Positions 19,286-30,770 of a stretch of 64,000 bases of DNA are shown here, piece by piece (position 1 is the stretch's first letter; every line of letters starts with the position of its first letter). The translations under genes and the position numbers were made by a program. The notes under the pieces were generated by a model that saw nothing but the letters and a program-made list of their open reading frames with translations, made no database searches and had not been told where the DNA came from. The DNA lies in NCBI GenBank assembly GCA_002077045.2, contig KZ111164.1, forward strand, positions 7,444 through 71,443, in the 5' to 3' direction. The stretch comes from Rachicladosporium sp. CCFEE 5018 (lineage: Eukaryota > Ascomycota > Dothideomycetes > Cladosporiales > Cladosporiaceae).

Positions 19286-20238
19286 GGCTCCACCATCTTG
19301 GCTGCTGTAGTGCTTGTCAGTTACGCGCTCGCGTTAGGAGGCTTACTTGGTACATTCGGACATGCGCCGCTCAGAGTAGTCTGGGGAACTCGCGATACTT
19401 GCCATCTCCCAGGTACGTAGACGCTACGCCATGAATAACTTAACAGTATCACCGCTTCTCTTAATCTCTGACGACTATGTGGTGCTTGCTCATGTCTAGC
19501 CAGGTTGAACATTGCTGCTTCGGCATTCCTCCCGAGAGGCTAAAGTGTTACCCTAACAGAGGTTGGAGAGTGACTTGAGCATCAAGACTCGGTCGTCGAT
19601 GGTAGGCACGCACCTTGTAGACGTACCCTACGGCTTTATACCTGAGAATTGAGGTCAAACCTCTCCACAACGCTTCCATACATGCTCGACACAGTCGCCT
19701 GTGATCTTCGCTTAGCCGTGTGCCGTTGAACTTCGGGTTCCGTGTATCTGGGCCAATTCCATCATCACAGTCGACGCCGTATCAGCATGCACGTGTGTCA
19801 CATGCTTCGTCCGATGATGCTCACCGCAGGAATTCGATGTCCTCCGGACAGTCTGCACAAGTTTGTCGATCGCGGAGACAGGCATTCTAGCTCGCGCCGA
19901 TCGGCGAGTGGGGACCTGCACAAACAAGTCCCTATAACACGCATGTCGATCAGCTTGCATATACCATATCGCTACGTCCGCAAGACTCATTAATGTAGAA
20001 TATAGCACCGGAATCCGCCGGCTATGAAAATGACTTTCCTGTTGGCGCACGATACGTGTGATAGCTGCAAGCAGTGGCATCCGATCGACGCCGCAGTCAA
20101 GTACAATGTCTACCTTGTGTCCCTATACAGGTGGGAATATAAAGTAGGATGGCCGCCCTTCTCTAAATCAGCACATTCGCAATCCATCCACCACATCCCC
20201 TTCGTTCCTTACTTCGAATCCTTTAATCCCCCAGCATC
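19286..20238. other. Intergenic region, copy B of 1886-2839
   Basis: No gene. It aligns along its length with copy A with scattered substitutions and one-base indels. ATATAAAG near 20140 is the TATA-like element before the truncated dehydrogenase. Confidence 0.45.
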
Positions 20239-20610
20239 ATGTCTTGGTCACCACCGATGGAATACGCCTCACGCCCTGTAGTCGTACTCGGAGACGGCGT
20301 ACTGGGCCGCAGAATCGCCGCGTGCTGGGTCAGCGCAGGATGGGATGTCATCATTCGGGACCCGTCCGAGCGGTCGAGGACAGACGCCGTCTCCTACCTC
20401 AAGGACAATTTGGCGATCTATCTCGCACTGAGTCACGGACAGGCAGGAACTTATGAAGGCGTCGAAGACCTCGAGCAGGCTGTGAAAACCGCGTGGCTCG
20501 TCTTTGAGGCCATGGATGGATCTAAATCTAAGGAGTACTTAGACTTATATAAGTCGTATGACGGCACGGCCCCTACCGGCCAAGGTAGGTTAAGTAAAGG
20601 TAACCCGTAA
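20239..20610 (+). pseudogene. Truncated 3-hydroxyacyl-CoA dehydrogenase domain, copy B
   Basis: 123 residues, same start, same Rossmann motif (VVVLGDGVLGRRIA, with Asp for Gly at a variable place) and the same abrupt low-complexity tail and stop as copy A. The shared breakpoint dates the truncation before the copies separated. About ten residue differences from A suggest relaxed constraint. Confidence 0.7.
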
Positions 20611-20621
20611 TACTCTCTTAA

Positions 20622-20680
20622 CAATACCTCGACCCCTCGATACCTCGACCCCTCGATCCCTCGAAACCTCGGCCCCTGAG
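20622..20680. repeat. Minisatellite of CCTCGACC units, copy B
   Basis: Shorter than in A by about 28 bases and with a more regular unit (ccctcgatacctcgac). The length difference between copies shows it is unstable. Confidence 0.75.
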
Positions 20681-20694
20681 TATACCTATAAGCT

Positions 20695-21156
20695 ATGGAC
20701 TACATTCTCCCTACGTTCAAGTTCGTTTGTGTTACGTTTGCGACACTCGCTGTTGGAACTGGGGCAAGGGGAGTCATAGATCCCGTCGGATTCTCAAGGT
20801 CGTTCGGCCTTGCGCTGGAATCAACGAAGGGGAACGAGACCAACGACACAAACGCCGACGCGCGCCGCAACACGGCAGCATCTCGTGCCGACCAGCATTG
20901 TTGCCGTCTCGCGGAGTCGTACGCCTCGCTGATGGGAGTGCGACAACTCGGGACGGGCCTCACCCTCCTTACATTCGCGTACCAAGGGAAATGGACAGAG
21001 GCAGCCACGATCCTAGTCATTATCGGCATCGTAGTTGCTGGGACCGATGCTTTCTTCCTCGCCTGCGCCGGGTCGAAGTCAAGTGGTCGGTTCCATGCCA
21101 TACCTGGTGCAGGTATCTCGGCGCTCGCTGCGGGTGCGATATACGTGGGGGCTTAG
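20695..21156 (+). CDS. DUF4267 membrane protein, copy B
   Basis: 153 residues, the same length and hydrophobic profile as 3322-3783. Replacements cluster in the polar loop (residues 50-72, for example HCC for QYR). The membrane segments are nearly unchanged. No function is known for the family. Confidence 0.75.
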   Translation: MDYILPTFKFVCVTFATLAVGTGARGVIDPVGFSRSFGLALESTKGNETNDTNADARRNTAASRADQHCCRLAESYASLMGVRQLGTGLTLLTFAYQGKWTEAATILVIIGIVVAGTDAFFLACAGSKSSGRFHAIPGAGISALAAGAIYVGA

Positions 21157-23321
21157 ATTGGACATCTACGATGTTCGAAAGAGTCGCAGAAGATGTAAGC
21201 TCGCTATCTGTGTCGTCCGTCGCACGAAGCACTGGTTGCGGGTTATTAAGCATACTCACGCCCACGAGACAGAGTAGGCTTACGAACGCGTCTCAGACAT
21301 GTTTACATCTAGGCGATACAGATCGAAACTGTCAAGCGGAGGTCTTGCTTACATGATACGCACAGCAACACTCGCTACAGAGATGCGTCTGTGGGTACGG
21401 AGGACGACTGCAATGGAATACAAGAAGCGACTTCGTGACACGGATTGGAAGCTCAACTTACCTGAGAGCGTACAAAGTGATCTGACCCTGACCGAAGCCA
21501 ACTGCCTGCTCGCGGGAAATGTTACAGCTTCAGTAAGGCGACAGCTAGACGTTCATCGCTCGATTTCCCATACGTTCGCAGCCCCTGCTGATGTCTCCTC
21601 CAAACCCTCCTTCCTCGTGTACCCATCACCTGCACAGCATCGACTCCCGCTTCCACAGACATTAGCGTTGATCATTGGCATATTGCCTTATCGCTCGTGA
21701 TATCGACGTGCTTGCTTCTGAGCGTATTGCTCTTTGCAAGCCACATGGTCCGGAGCGTTCGGAAGCTGGTGGCAGGCGGCGGTGGCTGTCGACGCCAAAC
21801 AAGCGCCATCTAGGATCTTGGTGTATAGCCTCCGATCGATTGCGCATGAGCAGCGAGCGTGCCAGCTTGACTAGGCATTGTGTTGGTAGCACTGAGTAGG
21901 AAGCCATGGATGCCGTGTCGGGCGGAAGCTGCTGGACCAGCTTGTCCTTGACAACAACCTCAGAAGAGTCTTTGGCGTTGTCGATGTTTGCAGAGACGCT
22001 CCGCGGTAGAGGGTCTGGATGATGTTGTGCTGGCGCTTCATATTTGCGAGCTCGCGCCTCGAGTTTGCTAGCTGGCGCTCCATTTTAACGGAGCGCAGGC
22101 TGATGATGCGCAGGATGGGACGCCTCGTGCTGGTGTGAACGCTGACTTGCAGTGCAGAGGACGCGGATCGCGTGCTGAGGTATTCGGTGTTGATTTAGGA
22201 TGGGCGGTCGTCGTCGATGACAACGCTGCGAGGTATGAAAAGACCGACGCTGCTGAGTGTTGAAGTGAAGACTTTGCAGGATGGGGGAGCTGGGATAAGA
22301 AACGGAAGTAAAGAAATCTCATAAGCAGACCGACTCGTACTGACCTCGCGGCCGGTCACAACACCGGACAGTCACGCAACCGTCGCCATCATCCGCCCCC
22401 GCGAGCAGCGCGCAGGGCAGCCGCACATGCCCTCACGCTCTCAGAGCCAGAAGTCAGCCTCCAGTGAAGGAGCGCAAGAGGTATCATCTTCACTCTACCT
22501 GCGCTCTGGCGCGATGTGCAGTTACCCTAACCTGTCTTCTTCGAGACCGTAGTGTGCGCCTCCTTCGCCGCGCCCTCGCTCTCCTGCTGCGATGCATCGC
22601 CCAGGCCAGACCGCCTCCTTTGCACCTCCGCAGCACTGCAACTGGCGTTCATTTCTTTCGTCTGCACAGCGCTGGCTGCAGCACTGAGGTTCGGACACAC
22701 GGTGCAAACAGGTGTTACCGCGTCCTCTGCATGCGATTGAGGGAGCGAGCCGTGCTCGGACCGACCACGCTGCATCGGTTCCCTGTCAGCTGCATGACTG
22801 GCTTCGACAGCGACCTTTGCGACGTCTGCAAGCGTGTGTTATTCCTGCCGTATATATCGACGCGCTTATACCCACCCAAGAACTGCGAAGCTGCGCAAGT
22901 CAAGCGCACCGCATGGCAAACGCATTAAAATTTGCTCGCACAGCTCGAACGCCTCTGCAGACACCCAGCATGGCTCCATCTCTGTGATATCCGCGTCCTG
23001 CTCTTTCTCGCCAGTGCAAGTATGCCGCTCGGTGTCTTCCGTGGATAGGAATTGTGAGGGCGGAGGAGGTTGGCATTGCAGGAGGGATCCCAGATACGCT
23101 ACTCGAGGGTCGCTAGTCCGAGCTTGGGCTATGGGTGGGCTTCTTGTGCACGATACCGCTGCAGTGCTGTATGTGGGGATGTTGTAGTTCTCACCTAGTC
23201 TTCTCGCCATGTCGGCCTTCGCCGCGAACAGGACGTGGGTGGACAACGACTTACCCAAACATCTCCAGGGTACTCCGATGGCAGTCTTGCATGGACTTGA
23301 CTGTGATAACGTCACAGAGCC
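21157..23321. other. About 2.1 kb without a supported gene
   Basis: The left 1.7 kb corresponds to 3784-5466 and has no ORF kept in both copies. From 22847 on the DNA is specific to B (deleted in A). A minus ORF of 195 codons at 22866-23453 has no recognisable family and overlaps the YWTD pseudogene. Confidence 0.4.
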
Positions 23322-24395
23322 CATCGGAATACCGAAGAGTGGTCTGGACCAAATGGGATCGCTCATCGGCTGGTCAAGAACTACATCGATCTGGGCAAGC
23401 TCGGCAACAAGAGCGACAAAGGTGGTCTCTACCCTCCTCCACAGCAAGGACATGGGACCAAGATCCTGCTACTCAACATGTACCAAGGCGTCTACCCAGG
23501 CGAACTTTCTACGGAGAAGTTGCTCAGCAGTGGACAACTCCTAGAAGTCACTTTGAACAACAAGTCGGCTCGACCAGCTGCCATAGTGGCAAACCAGAAA
23601 ATGCCCGACGGGATTGACGTGCACGATGGAAGGATGTACTGAACGTGCAAGGGCTTACCACTAATCAACGATGGCGCAATCTATTCTGCAAAGCTCGACG
23701 GCAGCGACATCGAAACAGTGATCCCCATAGGCAGCGTACACACGCCCAAGCAGCTCCACATTGATAGTGAGAGTCAGAAGATCTACATCTGCGATCGCGA
23801 GGGCTTGCGCATTCACCGTGCCAACCTCGACAGCTCGCAGCACGAGATCATTGTACAGACAGGTGACTGGGAAGCTGAGGCGGATAAGATGCATGATGCG
23901 ACTTTCTGGCCCGTCGGTATCACTGTGTCCAACAAGCTCGGCAAGTTCTTCTGGACGCAAAAGGGAGACACAAAGTCGGGCCAAGGGCGCATCTTCTCGG
24001 CATCGATTGACCTCCCCGAAGGCAGTAGTGCTGCAAACCGAAAAGATATTGAAGTTGTAGCACACAGCCTGCCGGAAACAATTGATCTCGAGTTTGATGG
24101 CGACGAAGGCGTCTTGTACTGGACCGATCGAGATGAGATGCCTTTCGGCAACACCTTGAACAAGAAGACACTTGTGGGACCAGTGCCAGAGGTCCGAAAC
24201 GAGTGTGGTCGGGAGATCATCGCGCAAGATCTTGGGGAGGCAATCGAACTCCGCCTTGACAAATCGAGACAGCGCGTCTTAGTTGCTGACTAGGCGGGTC
24301 GATTGTGGGAGTGTGAGACGAAGCCGGCGGCCAAGGTGAAGATCTTCGGGGACGCGGGACATGCCTGTACAGGACTGGCTGTTGTGAAGTACTGA
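23322..24395 (+). pseudogene. YWTD-type beta-propeller gene with two in-frame stops, copy B
   Basis: One reading frame runs from about 23322 to TGA at 24393-24395. It has propeller repeats of the YWTD/SMP30-like class: MPDGIDVHDGRMY, AKLDGSDIETVI, KIYICDREG, RIHRANLDSSQ, VLYWTDRDE and a C-terminal GRLWECETKP block. It is broken by TGA at 23640-23642, where the family expects Trp (MYW), and by TAG at 24291-24293, just before AGRLWE. Both stops are in phase with each other and with the final stop, so these are point mutations and not frame errors. No start codon is certain; ATG at 23478 is in frame. Fungal relatives are usually of unknown function. Copy A keeps only the last 23 codons. Confidence 0.8.
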
Positions 24396-24793
24396 ATAGT
24401 CTTGTCTTGTGCGACTTGAGGACAGTGCAGATAGGCACAGACTGTGAAATTCATGGAGCCCAGCCCACCACCTATCGTATTCACCACCAGCTCATCCATG
24501 ATCTTATTGTACAGGTTCTGTGCTACCTATCATCGCGGGCATGGCGGATTGTAGTAGAATAGTAGAGGTAGCATCTCGTGAGTGCCCTCTCACATGTTCT
24601 CCCCATCACACGCTAGGCCCGGGCCGGGACGCACGAAATTAGCCCTTAGCCCCGCCAACGCGCAGCCTCACCTCTACTCGCCAAAACAGAGGCACACACA
24701 AGCTCACACCACACCACACCACTTACTGATAAGCCCACCTCACTCTCAACAATCCCACTCTCCTTGCACAATCTCACTCGCAACAATTCAATC
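24396..24793. other. Promoter and leader region of the 14-3-3 gene, copy B
   Basis: Counterpart of 5539-5933. The core cgcacgaaattagcccttagcccc is kept in both copies and may be a promoter element. The CA-rich leader before the ATG is rearranged. Confidence 0.45.
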
Positions 24794-25706
24794 ATGGCCA
24801 CCGAGGAGCGCAACAGCAAGACCTTCCTCGCGAGGCTGTGCGAGCAGGCGGAGCGCTATGATGAGATGGTCACGTACATGAAGGAAGTGGCCAAGATCGG
24901 CGGCGAGCTCACAGTCGACGAGCGCAACCTGCTCTCGGTCGCCTACAAGAACGTTGTCGGCACCCGCCGCGCGTCTTGGCGCATCATCAGCAGCATCGAG
25001 CAGAAGGAGGAGGCCAAGGGGTCCGACCAGCACGTCGGCATCATCCGCTCCTACCGCCAGAAGATCGAGAAGGAGCTCGAGCAGGTTTGCGAGGATGTGC
25101 TGAATGTGCTTGACGAGAGCCTCATTCCCAAGGCCGAGACCGGCGAGAGCAAGGTCTTTTACCACAAGATGTACGTACTTGCACTTGCTGCCTCACCAAC
25201 GGCCTTGCTGCCTCATTCACGCTCAGCCCACTGACGGAAAACATCGCAGGAAGGGCGACTACCACCGCTACCTCGCCGAGTTCGCCTCGGGCGACAAGCG
25301 CAAGACCGCCGCCACCGCCGCCCACGAAGCCTACAAGAACGCAACCGACGTGGCACAGACGGAGCTTACCCCAACCCACCCCATCCGCCTCGGCCTCGCC
25401 CTCAACTTCTCCGTCTTCTACTACGAGATCCTCAACTCGCCCGACCGCGCCTGCCACCTCGCCAAGCAGGCCTTCGATGACGCGATTGCCGAGCTCGACA
25501 GCCTGTCCGAGGACTCCTACCGCGACAGCACCCTCATCATGCAACTGCTGCGTGACAACCTCACTCTGTGGACGTCCTCGGATGACCACGGGGGCGAGGC
25601 TGCGCCCGCTGCGGCTGCCACTCAGGAGGCGCCAGGAGCTGCTGCTGCGACCGAAGAGGAGAAGCCGGCTGCTGCGACGACGACCGAGGAGCCCAAGGCG
25701 GAGTAG
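24794..25706 (+). CDS. 14-3-3 protein, copy B
   Basis: Exons 24794-25170 and 25250-25706 have exactly the lengths of copy A (377 and 457 bases) and encode 277 residues. The only protein differences I see are in the Ala/Glu/Thr tail (GAAAAT for PAAAAT). The intron is 79 bases here against 56 in A and is largely unalignable, which contrasts with the near-identical exons. Both copies look functional. Confidence 0.97.
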
Positions 25707-26110
25707 ATTCTCGTTTGAGGTTGTCCAAGGCGCGCGAATTCGAGCAAGTGGAGTGAGGTAGCATGAGAGAAGCAGTTATACCAAGGCAGAGAGGGAGCAT
25801 GGAGCGAGCGGAGAAGGTTTCATTACGTCTCTCGTGCTTCATGGCACATGCAAGCGTTGATTTTACCCGGGTTCAGCATTCGCAAGAGTGTTGGCCCACA
25901 CTACACCGACGAAGCGCGCACAAGCGTATGGAAGACATAGCAAAGTTTACCCAAATTCCAATCATATCATCGTGAACATGGTACACCGTAAGCGCTGGAA
26001 CATAAGGCTTTGGTATACAGAAGCATGCATGTCCCGGGGAAGATTTGACCCACCGCCATCAGCAAAGCATGCGACACGTGTGCTGATGGCTCCAAAGATG
26101 CATTCCTCTA
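25707..26110. other. Convergent 3' region, copy B
   Basis: Counterpart of 6824-7225, highly similar, no gene seen. Confidence 0.45.
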
Positions 26111-27703
26111 TCACGAGATTCTATCATGGGACGCTCTCCGTTGTGAGCTGCCCGGACTACCCAACAACGCATCAGACGATTCTTTGCCTTCCTCCTCTTC
26201 CGGCCATATCCTCTCCACCAACGGCGCCTGTTCCTCCATCTCCAACTGCCGACCAAGTGGCAGCTCAATACTCTTCTCCGTCTCTTGCCTCGTGATGCGC
26301 TTTTCGAACCACCGTGCAAACGTCACACTCGGCTGGTCTATCCATCGCTCCGTCACTGCTGCTACAATGAAGCATATTGGCGTGAGGGTGATGAAGTCAA
26401 ACGCACACTTCACGCCCTTCCCCGCTCCCGAACCGTCTATGAACCGGTCCAGATGCGGCTTGAGCACAGCAATAATAGCCGGATGCACGAGGTATAGCGA
26501 GAAACTCAGCTTCCCCAACCATTGACAAAACGTCGATTCGGGAACGCGCCGGAGCCAGGGCACTTGCGAGATGCCGATGATGATGAACATGCCCGACCAG
26601 TACCACAACCAGCGAGTGTCTTCTTGCATCTCGAACATCCAGAAAGGCGGATAGAGGGTGTAGAGCCACTGGTAGCCGACGCGCGGTATCGGGTGGAAAT
26701 CGAAGGGGAGGACTTTCGGAGGAACGCCGCCCATGTAGTAGCCGAATGCGAACATGAGCACAAACGGAATCTGATAAAAAATGTGCCGGGCGCGAGAGGT
26801 AGGCGCCGCGTGCTTCTCGCTCATCGCAGCACGATGGCGTTGCTCGAGCATGACTTCCGCAAGCAGCATGCCGTTCAGAAACAGCGAAGCCCACCAGCAG
26901 CCGCGGTGAAGTGCGTAGAGCGAGGAAAATCCGATGACTGCGCATCTTAGTTTGAAAGCAGGGATGCGCGACACAAATAGGATTGTCAAGTAGCTGACAA
27001 TCGAGCCGTAGTACTCCATCGGTATTGTCCATGCAGAAGGAGCATACGGATATCGATCTCTGAACTCATGCGTTTCGGCGTAGGTGAATGGCGATATATG
27101 CGCATCAGTCCGGTGGACAAAGTCAAGCAGCTGCTCTATGGTGGAGTTCTTCCTCTCGAACTCAAAGGAGAAAGTGCCCGCTTCCACCATATCCACCGTG
27201 CGCATCAGGAAGAACCCGGGAATGCCCACAAGGACCACAGGCAAGTAAAGCCGGAACCCTCGGCGTATCAGACTCGAAGCCAGACTCTCATAGCATGCCA
27301 GATGCTGCCCCTTCCGCAACAAAGTTAAGCACTTGATCGTAATCGCGAACCCGCTAATGACAAAGAAGATGCAGACCGCAGCGCTTCCAGCGGCCCAGAT
27401 ACCGCGGAATAAGGGTAGCTGGTGTATGTAGACGTCCTCGGGGGTTGCGCCGTAAGGGTTGCCCCAATGTGTGTGCAAGCCGAAGAAGTGGAAGAAGTAG
27501 ACTTGCAATGCTGCGATGCCGCGCAGACCGTCAAGCCAGGATGTATTCGACGCGCGGTACTGGACGGAATTCTCCCATGCGAAGAGGACTTTGGGGTGGA
27601 GGACGCGTGAGACTTGTCGGAGGGAAGGGAAGATGGCTGGGAAGTGTCGTATGGGTTTGCTGTCTCTCACGGGGTCCATGGTGGGTAGCGACATTGGCAA
27701 CAT
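26111..27703 (-). CDS. Acyltransferase 3 family membrane protein, copy B
   Basis: 530 residues from the ATG at 27703, which matches the start of copy A; another in-frame ATG at 27730 would add nine residues and has no match in A. The LDGLRGIAAL and FSLYLVHPAI motifs and the membrane segments are the same as in A. I see only about a dozen replacements, mostly conservative (IFYQ for IVYQ, AAMSEK for AETSEK). Substrate unknown. Confidence 0.88.
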   Translation of the reverse strand: MLPMSLPTMDPVRDSKPIRHFPAIFPSLRQVSRVLHPKVLFAWENSVQYRASNTSWLDGLRGIAALQVYFFHFFGLHTHWGNPYGATPEDVYIHQLPLFRGIWAAGSAAVCIFFVISGFAITIKCLTLLRKGQHLACYESLASSLIRRGFRLYLPVVLVGIPGFFLMRTVDMVEAGTFSFEFERKNSTIEQLLDFVHRTDAHISPFTYAETHEFRDRYPYAPSAWTIPMEYYGSIVSYLTILFVSRIPAFKLRCAVIGFSSLYALHRGCWWASLFLNGMLLAEVMLEQRHRAAMSEKHAAPTSRARHIFYQIPFVLMFAFGYYMGGVPPKVLPFDFHPIPRVGYQWLYTLYPPFWMFEMQEDTRWLWYWSGMFIIIGISQVPWLRRVPESTFCQWLGKLSFSLYLVHPAIIAVLKPHLDRFIDGSGAGKGVKCAFDFITLTPICFIVAAVTERWIDQPSVTFARWFEKRITRQETEKSIELPLGRQLEMEEQAPLVERIWPEEEEGKESSDALLGSPGSSQRRASHDRIS

Positions 27704-27808
27704 GGTGCTGGGTGATCCAGACAGAGGCACTATCTCCAGACTTCATCCATCGCGTGTCATAGACGACCGACAAGAACGCAAGAGACGAGGACAGTAGACG
27801 CGCAGTCA

Positions 27809-28069
27809 TCATCTCCCACCGCGGCCCACCATCCAGGCACATGGCGAACTCCATCGTCCGCGAATGTCACGCCAGATCCCAAAAGCCAAATCCTGGACTT
27901 GCGTGGACGTGAGCCGCGGTGTGGCACGCTGCTTCGGGGATCGCGCGAGTGGGGATTGGGTTAGACTTTTGTCCAGAGCCGATATCTGGGCTTGTGCCTC
28001 GGTGATCCTGGGAGGGCGATGTGCGGAGGTATCTTTGTACTTGGGTGAGCCCGAGTGGGTGGTAATCAT
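27809..28069 (-). CDS. Conserved small ORF of unknown function, copy B
   Basis: 86 residues from ATG at 28069. In B the frame is open further up to an ATG at 28255, giving 148 residues; copy A lacks that ATG. The core (THSGSPKYKDTSAHRPPRIT, FGIWRDIRGRW) is the same in both copies with a few replacements. No family recognised. Confidence 0.35.
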   Translation of the reverse strand: MITTHSGSPKYKDTSAHRPPRITEAQAQISALDKSLTQSPLARSPKQRATPRLTSTQVQDLAFGIWRDIRGRWSSPCAWMVGRGGR

Positions 28070-28613
28070 AGCGGCGATCTTCGGTGGGGATTCCAAAAGC
28101 AGCTTGAAATAATCACCAGTGTTCAATTTGTCGGACCGGGTCGGGCGAGGCTTGCAGGGGAGTCCAACGTGAGAGACATACCGTTCGTCTTTGATTCTCC
28201 TAAGACTCATAACGCGCAGCTGTCCTGCGCATTGTCGCGCGATAACAGTGGGCACGCCTTGTCGAATACGCGCCGAGCATCAGCACAATGTTGCCGAACA
28301 GCATTCACCATATCTAGTGCGAAAGGTGATGTTGACGCTGACTCGCCACCTCCGCACACGCATTGCACCCCCCTGCACGGACTGGAGATCCCCCAGGCGC
28401 CTCGCGATCTCACTTCTTCTGTGCTACGGAGCCGACATGCATACAACGCATGTGGTGCACGCGACGATGGCGGAGAACAATGGCAGGACACGCTATGTGC
28501 ACAGACTATTCACAATGCAGCGCCAAACTTCAAACTCGCTCCAATTTGCCAACCCCGATGGATGCACCCCCTTCGATCGCCTGGCATTATCAGCATCACC
28601 CAGCACCACATCC
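28070..28613. other. Intergenic region, copy B of 9186-9728
   Basis: No gene. Alignment with A is interrupted by indels around 28420-28610, where the sequence differs most. Confidence 0.4.
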
Positions 28614-29744
28614 TCAAAACCTCTCCCTCGGCCCCGTGCCATGCTCCTCGAGCAAATCCTCAAAGTACGCACTCGGCGCTCGACTGCTCCCGCCCATATC
28701 GCTATTGCTCGTCCTGGCACCCAAGCCCTGCCCGCTAGCTGGGTCAAGGTACGAGTTCCTCGCACCAACATCCATATACGATGTTCGATTGCCACGCCCA
28801 GCATCTCGCATGTCGCGCGACTGCCGGCTGGCTCGGTTTTGCGACGTAGTTGACTCGGCATGTCGGGGGTAAGGTGCGAGAGATGTGCGATCGCCGGCGT
28901 TGCCACCGAGGGTAGTGTAAGTCGGTGCGTGTGACGATGGCGATGCATAGTAGCCTGCGGGAAGATATGTGCTGCTTCGTTGGTGATTCAACTCCACAAC
29001 CGGTCGCGAAGGATCGCCACCCCAGCTCGTATGCCGTGCTTGTGCAGTAGGACTGAAGAACAGCCCTTCCGGTCCTGGAGCTGATGGCTCTGCGTGTCGG
29101 CCATGCAAAGGCTTGCCAGTCGAAGTCAAGGCATCGAGACACATGCTCGAGCCTGCGTCGTGATATCGGTTTGCTGATGTGTTGCCGTGCTTTCCTCTCT
29201 TGCCTGCCACTGCATCGTAGCCCGTGCTGCCACCCCAACTTCTGCCGTCCTTCTCGCTGCCTCGTATGCTTGCCATCGCGCTCTTCCGTACGCTGCGGTT
29301 GATACTCCATGCCACTAGTCCTCGCCAGAAGAGCACGCATGCGCCCATGAAGGCGAGAACTGCGCCAACCACAATGAAGACCGTGCCCTCAGGCAACTTC
29401 GACTGCTGCATGAAGGGTGCCGCTGCAGTGTATGGGATGACTAGCGTGGGTATACCCGCGCCTGCGATGGTAGGTAGATCAGATATGCGGATCCCATTGC
29501 CACTGTTCACACTGCCCGTCGTGGCGAAGACGGAGGTGCTGCTCTCGGGGACAGTGGAGGAGGGATTCGTCGTGGTCGCTTCTGTTGTTGCGGAGGTCTC
29601 TGTACTTGAAGCAGATGACGAGGCTGTGGTTTGGGTGACTGTGGAGAGATCGGGGAGGTTTCCAGTGATCTGCGCTGTGGCGAGCGGCGCTATGGTGAGC
29701 GCAAGCACAGCGAAGAGTCGCATCCGTCTTGATTGGCGCGCCAT
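28614..29744 (-). CDS. CSI2-like single-pass membrane protein, copy B, intact start
   Basis: From the ATG at 29744 the frame encodes 376 residues. The start MARQSRRMRLFAVLALTIAP followed by LATAQ is a good signal peptide. A Ser/Thr-rich ectodomain, TAAAPFMQQSKLPEGT, one transmembrane helix and a Ser/Tyr/Gly-rich cytosolic tail follow. The tail ends in RAPSAYFEDLLEEHG. This is the ancestral form to compare with copy A, which has ATA at this start. Assignment to CSI2 rests on the membrane-flanking block and layout. Confidence 0.75.
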   Translation of the reverse strand: MARQSRRMRLFAVLALTIAPLATAQITGNLPDLSTVTQTTASSSASSTETSATTEATTTNPSSTVPESSTSVFATTGSVNSGNGIRISDLPTIAGAGIPTLVIPYTAAAPFMQQSKLPEGTVFIVVGAVLAFMGACVLFWRGLVAWSINRSVRKSAMASIRGSEKDGRSWGGSTGYDAVAGKRGKHGNTSANRYHDAGSSMCLDALTSTGKPLHGRHAEPSAPGPEGLFFSPTAQARHTSWGGDPSRPVVELNHQRSSTYLPAGYYASPSSHAPTYTTLGGNAGDRTSLAPYPRHAESTTSQNRASRQSRDMRDAGRGNRTSYMDVGARNSYLDPASGQGLGARTSNSDMGGSSRAPSAYFEDLLEEHGTGPRERF

Positions 29745-30126
29745 GGCTGTGCTGTGAACGTCTCCCCTCTCCAGGGCAGTTCGGTGGTTCTTGCCTTCAA
29801 CGAGGCTTGGCTTGTTTACGTGTTTGTATTCTCGATGGGGCAGCCGTGGATCGTGTAGCAGCCTTGCAATTGTGTGAGCGACCACCAGGGGGAGCGACAG
29901 GGTAGTGGTAGTTTTAGTGAATGCAAGCGTATGCGTGTTTGGTGTAGCACGAGCACGACTACACGCCGTGACAGTTTCGTTGTACACGAGTCCACCGTGC
30001 GGGCATAGCCGTACCTTGTTCAAATTTAGATCCCTGCAGCCGCTCAAATCTGGGGTAGCCACGAAATATACGTCAAGGAAGGAACACTGCAGAAGCTGAA
30101 ATCGTGCCTGAAGCAGATACAGCAGC
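29745..30126. other. Divergent promoter region, CSI2-like / FCF1, copy B
   Basis: About 380 bases between head-to-head genes. The block caaatttagatccctgcagc, shared exactly with copy A near 11138, may mark a promoter core. Confidence 0.45.
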
Positions 30127-30770
30127 ATGGGAGTCGCAAAGAAGGTCCGCAAGTTCGCGACCGTCAAGCGAGTCATCGGACAGCGCGATGCGCGACTAAA
30201 GAAGAACCAAGAGACCGCAGCGGATGCCCAGCAGAATAAGAAGAAGCCTGGCGATGAGCTGATACGAGAGATGTACGTCGGACTGTCCACCTCGATATAT
30301 GAAGCCTTTACTAACCTCAATCCAGCCCCCAAGCCCCCTCAAACCTCTTCTTCCAACACAACACCGCCCTGCAAGCCCCCTACCAAATCCTCGTCGACAC
30401 AAACTTCCTCTCCCACACAGTCCACCACAAACTCCCTCTTCTCAGCACCCTAATGGACACCCTCTACGCGACCTGTACGCCACTGATAACCGACTGCGTG
30501 ATGGCCGAGCTGGAGAAGCTAGGCCCTAAATACCGCATCGCGCTGCAAATAGCCCGAGACGAGAAGTTTGAGCGCCTGAAGTGCGATCACAAGGGGACGT
30601 ACGCGGATGACTGTATTGTGGATCGGGTGGTGAAGCAGAGGATTTACTTGGTGGCGACGAATGATCGGGATTTGAAGAGGCGGGTGAGGAAGGTGCCGGG
30701 GGTGCCAATTGTGAGTGTGGCGAGGGGGAAGTATGTGATTGAGAGGTTGCCGGATGCGCCGGAGAAGTGA
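30127..30770 (+). CDS. fcf1: FCF1, PIN-domain rRNA processing factor, copy B
   Basis: Exons 30127-30272 and 30326-30770 (146 and 445 bases, as in A) encode 196 residues; the intron is 53 bases, as in A. The second exon is identical in protein to A although 19 of its last 318 bases differ. Replacements occur only near the Lys-rich linker before the intron (QQNKKKPGDE for QQKKKKTGDE). Confidence 0.95.

Noticed and set aside
22866..23453. A 195-codon minus ORF in the B-specific segment
   Set aside because: It overlaps the YWTD pseudogene in antisense, has no recognisable family and is absent from A.
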